NCBI GenBank assembly: GCA_002011395.1
Contig: MTNG01000052.1
Location: forward strand, 1 to 5,152
DNA: 5,152 nt
Source of the DNA: Candidatus Aciduliprofundum sp. JdFR-45
GTDB lineage: Archaea > Thermoplasmatota > Thermoplasmata > Thermoplasmatales > JdFR-45
Reading direction: 5' to 3'
Each line of letters starts with the position of its first letter. Position 1 is the first letter of the stretch. The notes beneath the pieces were generated by a model. The model was not told the origin of the DNA and did not search any database. It saw only the letters and a program-made list of their open reading frames with translations. A program made the position numbers and the translations under genes. This document shows, piece after piece, positions 5,150-5,152 of the stretch.

Positions 5150-5152
5150 GGG
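5146..5152 (+). CDS. Possible start of a following gene, cut by the window edge
   Basis: ATG at 5146 overlaps the flpA stop as ATGA, an arrangement typical of translationally coupled genes. A GGTGGTGGAG stretch (5134-5143) upstream could serve as a Shine-Dalgarno site (GGTGG, 7 nt spacing), although these bases also encode the LVVE end of flpA. Only two codons are visible, so neither the existence nor the product of the gene can be confirmed. Confidence 0.25.

Noticed and set aside
1..5152. tRNA, rRNA, CRISPR array, insertion sequence or C/D-box sRNA
   Set aside because: No cloverleaf, rRNA-like segment, regular short direct repeats with spacers, transposase or convincing C/D box pair was seen by eye on either strand.

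Overview
The window reads as archaeal DNA, most likely from a euryarchaeon of the Thermoplasmatota or a related uncultured lineage. The firm evidence is an archaeal-type fibrillarin gene (FlpA, the C/D-box RNA-guided 2'-O-methyltransferase) at the right edge, archaeal TATA boxes (TTTAWA) at a fixed distance from start codons, and secreted surface proteins rich in N-glycosylation sequons. The lineage is a guess from protein style. No bacterial-type -35/-10 promoter is apparent.

Layout, left to right. Bases 1-186 are very GC-rich, full of short inverted repeats and without a convincing gene. They include a strong hairpin at 73-96 and look like an intergenic palindromic element or the trailer of a gene outside the window. 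Composition then drops sharply and an archaeal promoter (TATA box 223-230) leads into two tandem paralogous genes, 254-2554 and 2557-4437, separated by 2 bp. Each encodes an exported protein with an N-terminal hydrophobic segment, an eight-unit PQQ-like beta-propeller, a run of fibronectin type III (FnIII) domains (three in the first, two in the second), and a C-terminal transmembrane helix ending in a basic tail. The second has a strong Shine-Dalgarno sequence formed by the arginine codons at the end of the first, so the two look co-transcribed. A 67-bp gap (4438-4504) carries a second promoter, then flpA (4505-5149), which is GC-rich again. A possible next gene may start at 5146 in an ATGA overlap with the flpA stop.

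How the parts relate. The propeller/FnIII pair probably sits on the outer face of the cell as a surface-anchored binding or scaffold module. No substrate can be read from the sequence, and I see no catalytic residues typical of quinoprotein dehydrogenases. FlpA is a housekeeping RNA-modification gene with its own promoter and no evident functional tie to the pair. The most useful observations are: identical 31-nt TATA-to-ATG spacing at both promoters, which implies leaderless mRNAs and fixes both starts; a chimeric FnIII domain suggesting domain loss by recombination inside the FnIII array; paired cysteines unique to single FnIII copies; a conserved GCxCV motif in the C-terminal membrane helices; and the compositional contrast between the pair and its flanks. 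I do not see a clearly new biological system; the closest candidate is this paralogous surface-protein pair.
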